33,883 nucleotides of DNA from NCBI GenBank assembly GCA_023419515.1, contig JAEZXW010000079.1, positions 1-33,883 of the forward strand, given 5' to 3'. The notes beneath the pieces are model-generated. The model did no database searches, had not been told where the DNA came from, and was given only the letters and a program-made list of their open reading frames with translations. Every line of letters starts with the position of its first letter. Position 1 is the stretch's first letter. This stretch comes from Actinomycetes bacterium. GTDB lineage: Bacteria > Actinomycetota > Coriobacteriia > Coriobacteriales > JAEZXW01. Shown in pieces: positions 32,484-33,883 of this stretch. A program made the position numbers and the translations under genes.

Positions 32484-32765
32484 TTACTTATCGGCCTCTT
32501 GATCTTCGGGCTCGATTTTAGCAAGCAACTCGGTCACCTTTTGCTCAGCACCACTCAGGCGTCCTTGCAGGGTCTTAAGCAGGGCGACTCCGCGCTCATA
32601 CGCTTCAAGGCTCTCCTCAAGTTCAAGCTCATTAGCCTCAAGCAACCGTACGACGCGCTCAAGTTCATCAGCTGCCTGCTTAAAAGTCAGGTTGTCAAGG
32701 TCGGTCTGCTGCGGCCGCTCAGCCTGATTAGCCATTGATTGTGACATAAGCTCTTCAGTCGACAT
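32484..32765 (-). CDS. xseB: Exodeoxyribonuclease VII small subunit
   Basis: A 93-residue helical protein with the XseB pattern NLTFKQAADELERVVRLLEANELELEESLEAYERGVALLK (residues about 25-64). It coats XseA to form exonuclease VII, which degrades single-stranded DNA. The first 25 residues are an unconserved, possibly disordered, extension. AAGGAG precedes the ATG by 9 bases, overlapping the xseA stop. Confidence 0.93.
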   Translation of the reverse strand: MSTEELMSQSMANQAERPQQTDLDNLTFKQAADELERVVRLLEANELELEESLEAYERGVALLKTLQGRLSGAEQKVTELLAKIEPEDQEADK

Positions 32766-32771
32766 CTACAA

Positions 32772-33883
32772 TTACTCCTTAGTAATACGTGCGGTTACCT
32801 TGGTCTTAAGCTGACCATCAACCAGGGTAAGTATCAGGTCATCGCCCTCAGACACACGATTTACACTATCTACAATTATACGGTTACCCACCTCATCCGC
32901 GGTAGCAGCAAAGGCATAACCTCGCGAAAGAACCTTGAGCGGCGAGAGTGCTTCAAGCGCAGCACTCGTACTGCCGATCAACGCTTGCTGGCTTGAAAGC
33001 ATCCCATCGGCGACGTGCTCAAGTCTTATCTTGGTGCCATCAAGATCTCGTTTACGACGGTTCACGGGATACCAAATGGCCGCCTTAAAACTCCCGATAA
33101 GCGCCTCATACATGCGTTTATCTCGTGCCAGCGAATCTGGAATAGCGCGATGTAGTCGCGGATCAATCTGGGTCAACCACGAGCGGTGACTTTGTAAGAG
33201 CAACCTGCTCACCCAGATAAAGCGCTGGATCCGCTGGCTGCACATCGCCTTGCGAGCATTGATTGCGCCATCTATCGCCGCCATCAGTCTGTCATGCGCT
33301 TGATCACAGCGCTCCTGACTGCGGCTCAACAAAAGCTCAACCCGCTCGTCAAGACGCGCTTCTATGCGGCTTAAGTCGGCGAGTTCTCGGGCAAGCTCAG
33401 GGGCAACCAGTTCAGCAGCTGCCGTCGGTGTTGACGCCTGACGATCAGCCACCATATCAGCAATGGAGGTATCGGGTTCATGGCCAATACCAGTCACAAT
33501 CGGGATGGGGCAAGCGGCAATTGTACGAGCAAGCCGTTCATCATTAAAGGGCATGTAGTCCTCGTATGAGCCACCACCGCGACCCAAAATGATGACATCG
33601 ACCCCGACATCAACGAGGAGTTTGAGCGCTTCGATCATCTCGTTCGCGGCTGTTTTTCCCTCGACAGGTACGCCCGCAAAGACAAGCTCGATGCTTGGGT
33701 TTCTGCGGTTCAAGGTTTTTTGCACGTCGTGGACTGCTTTGCCATGAGGCGAGGTCACCAAACCAATGCGCTCAGGACGACTCGGGAGCATCTGCTTCTT
33801 AGCCGGATCCATAAGACCTGCTTGGTGCAGCTTTGCCGCAAGCCGAGCGACTTGCTCACGCAGCTGACCTTCTCCCACAAGCC
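32772..33883 (-). CDS. xseA: Exodeoxyribonuclease VII large subunit, C-terminal part (cut by window edge)
   Basis: About 370 codons are visible; the frame stays open to the right edge, so the N-terminal OB-fold is outside. The catalytic core is recognised by IGLVTSPHGKAVHDV, the RGGGSYEDYMPFNDERLARTI block, GIGHEPDTSIADMVADRQASTPTAAAEL, a long helical segment, and the C-terminal LSPLKVLSRGYAF, with SEGDDLILTLVDG. These are standard XseA motifs. The GTG near the edge is internal (a glycine-rich GL-VGEGQL stretch continues across it), not the start. Followed by xseB after 6 bp. Confidence 0.95.
   Translation of the reverse strand, partial: LVGEGQLREQVARLAAKLHQAGLMDPAKKQMLPSRPERIGLVTSPHGKAVHDVQKTLNRRNPSIELVFAGVPVEGKTAANEMIEALKLLVDVGVDVIILGRGGGSYEDYMPFNDERLARTIAACPIPIVTGIGHEPDTSIADMVADRQASTPTAAAELVAPELARELADLSRIEARLDERVELLLSRSQERCDQAHDRLMAAIDGAINARKAMCSQRIQRFIWVSRLLLQSHRSWLTQIDPRLHRAIPDSLARDKRMYEALIGSFKAAIWYPVNRRKRDLDGTKIRLEHVADGMLSSQQALIGSTSAALEALSPLKVLSRGYAFAATADEVGNRIIVDSVNRVSEGDDLILTLVDGQLKTKVTARITKE

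Noticed and set aside
33876..33878. GTG near the right edge as the xseA start
   Set aside because: The frame continues to the edge and the preceding residues fit the conserved glycine-rich XseA region, so the gene simply runs out of the window.

Overview
The window reads as a chromosomal segment from a member of the Coriobacteriia, probably Eggerthellaceae, with moderate GC near 50% (Cryptobacterium-like composition is a guess, not a demonstrated identity). The grounds are the actinobacterial order of the nusA-infB operon, a C-terminal Cys/His extension on NusA, a Coriobacteria-like membrane-bound [NiFe] uptake hydrogenase with a Tat signal, and a small FMN-binding lipoprotein of the kind common in that group. 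Assignments rest on reading motifs; no database search was possible.

Layout. Positions 1-8742 (minus strand) hold the transcription/translation operon rimP-nusA-ylxR-infB-rbfA-nrnA-truB::ribF-dnaG, where dnaG is cut by the left edge and truB and ribF form one continuous reading frame. A leader with a good promoter and an intrinsic-terminator hairpin precedes rimP. Next on the minus strand come a GNAT acetyltransferase, leuS and guaB. degV follows on the plus strand. After a 460-bp gene-free leader rich in hairpins, the plus strand carries hyaA-hyaB-hyaC, a strong terminator, hyaD and a HupH/HyaF-family gene.

A bidirectional terminator separates these from the minus-strand copper operon copA-csoR. 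CopA carries metal-binding domains at both ends. The C-terminal one begins at an internal Met with its own Shine-Dalgarno sequence. A CsoR-type palindrome and a hairpin with a T-tract lie before copA. On the plus strand follow an FMN-binding lipoprotein, a MATE transporter, a chorismate mutase, a cation/proton antiporter, Maf and a P1-family peptidase. The right end (minus strand) is xseA (cut by the edge)-xseB-HIT-glf-glycosyltransferase.

How the genes work together. The left operon supports ribosome assembly, initiation, elongation control, RNA turnover, tRNA modification and flavin cofactor synthesis. The hydrogenase genes encode a Tat-exported small subunit, a catalytic large subunit with a cleavable tail, a membrane cytochrome b and the tail-removing protease, so H2 electrons would go to the membrane quinone pool. 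hyp maturation genes are absent here and must lie elsewhere. CopA exports Cu(I) under CsoR control. The glf-glycosyltransferase pair suggests galactofuranose in a surface glycan.

Most notable points: the TruB-RibF fusion; the promoter-plus-terminator leader before rimP-nusA; the internal start in copA; the hyaA leader with a 16-codon ORF and several hairpins; and the possible zinc site on NusA. I saw no rRNA, tRNA, CRISPR array, insertion sequence or phage genes.
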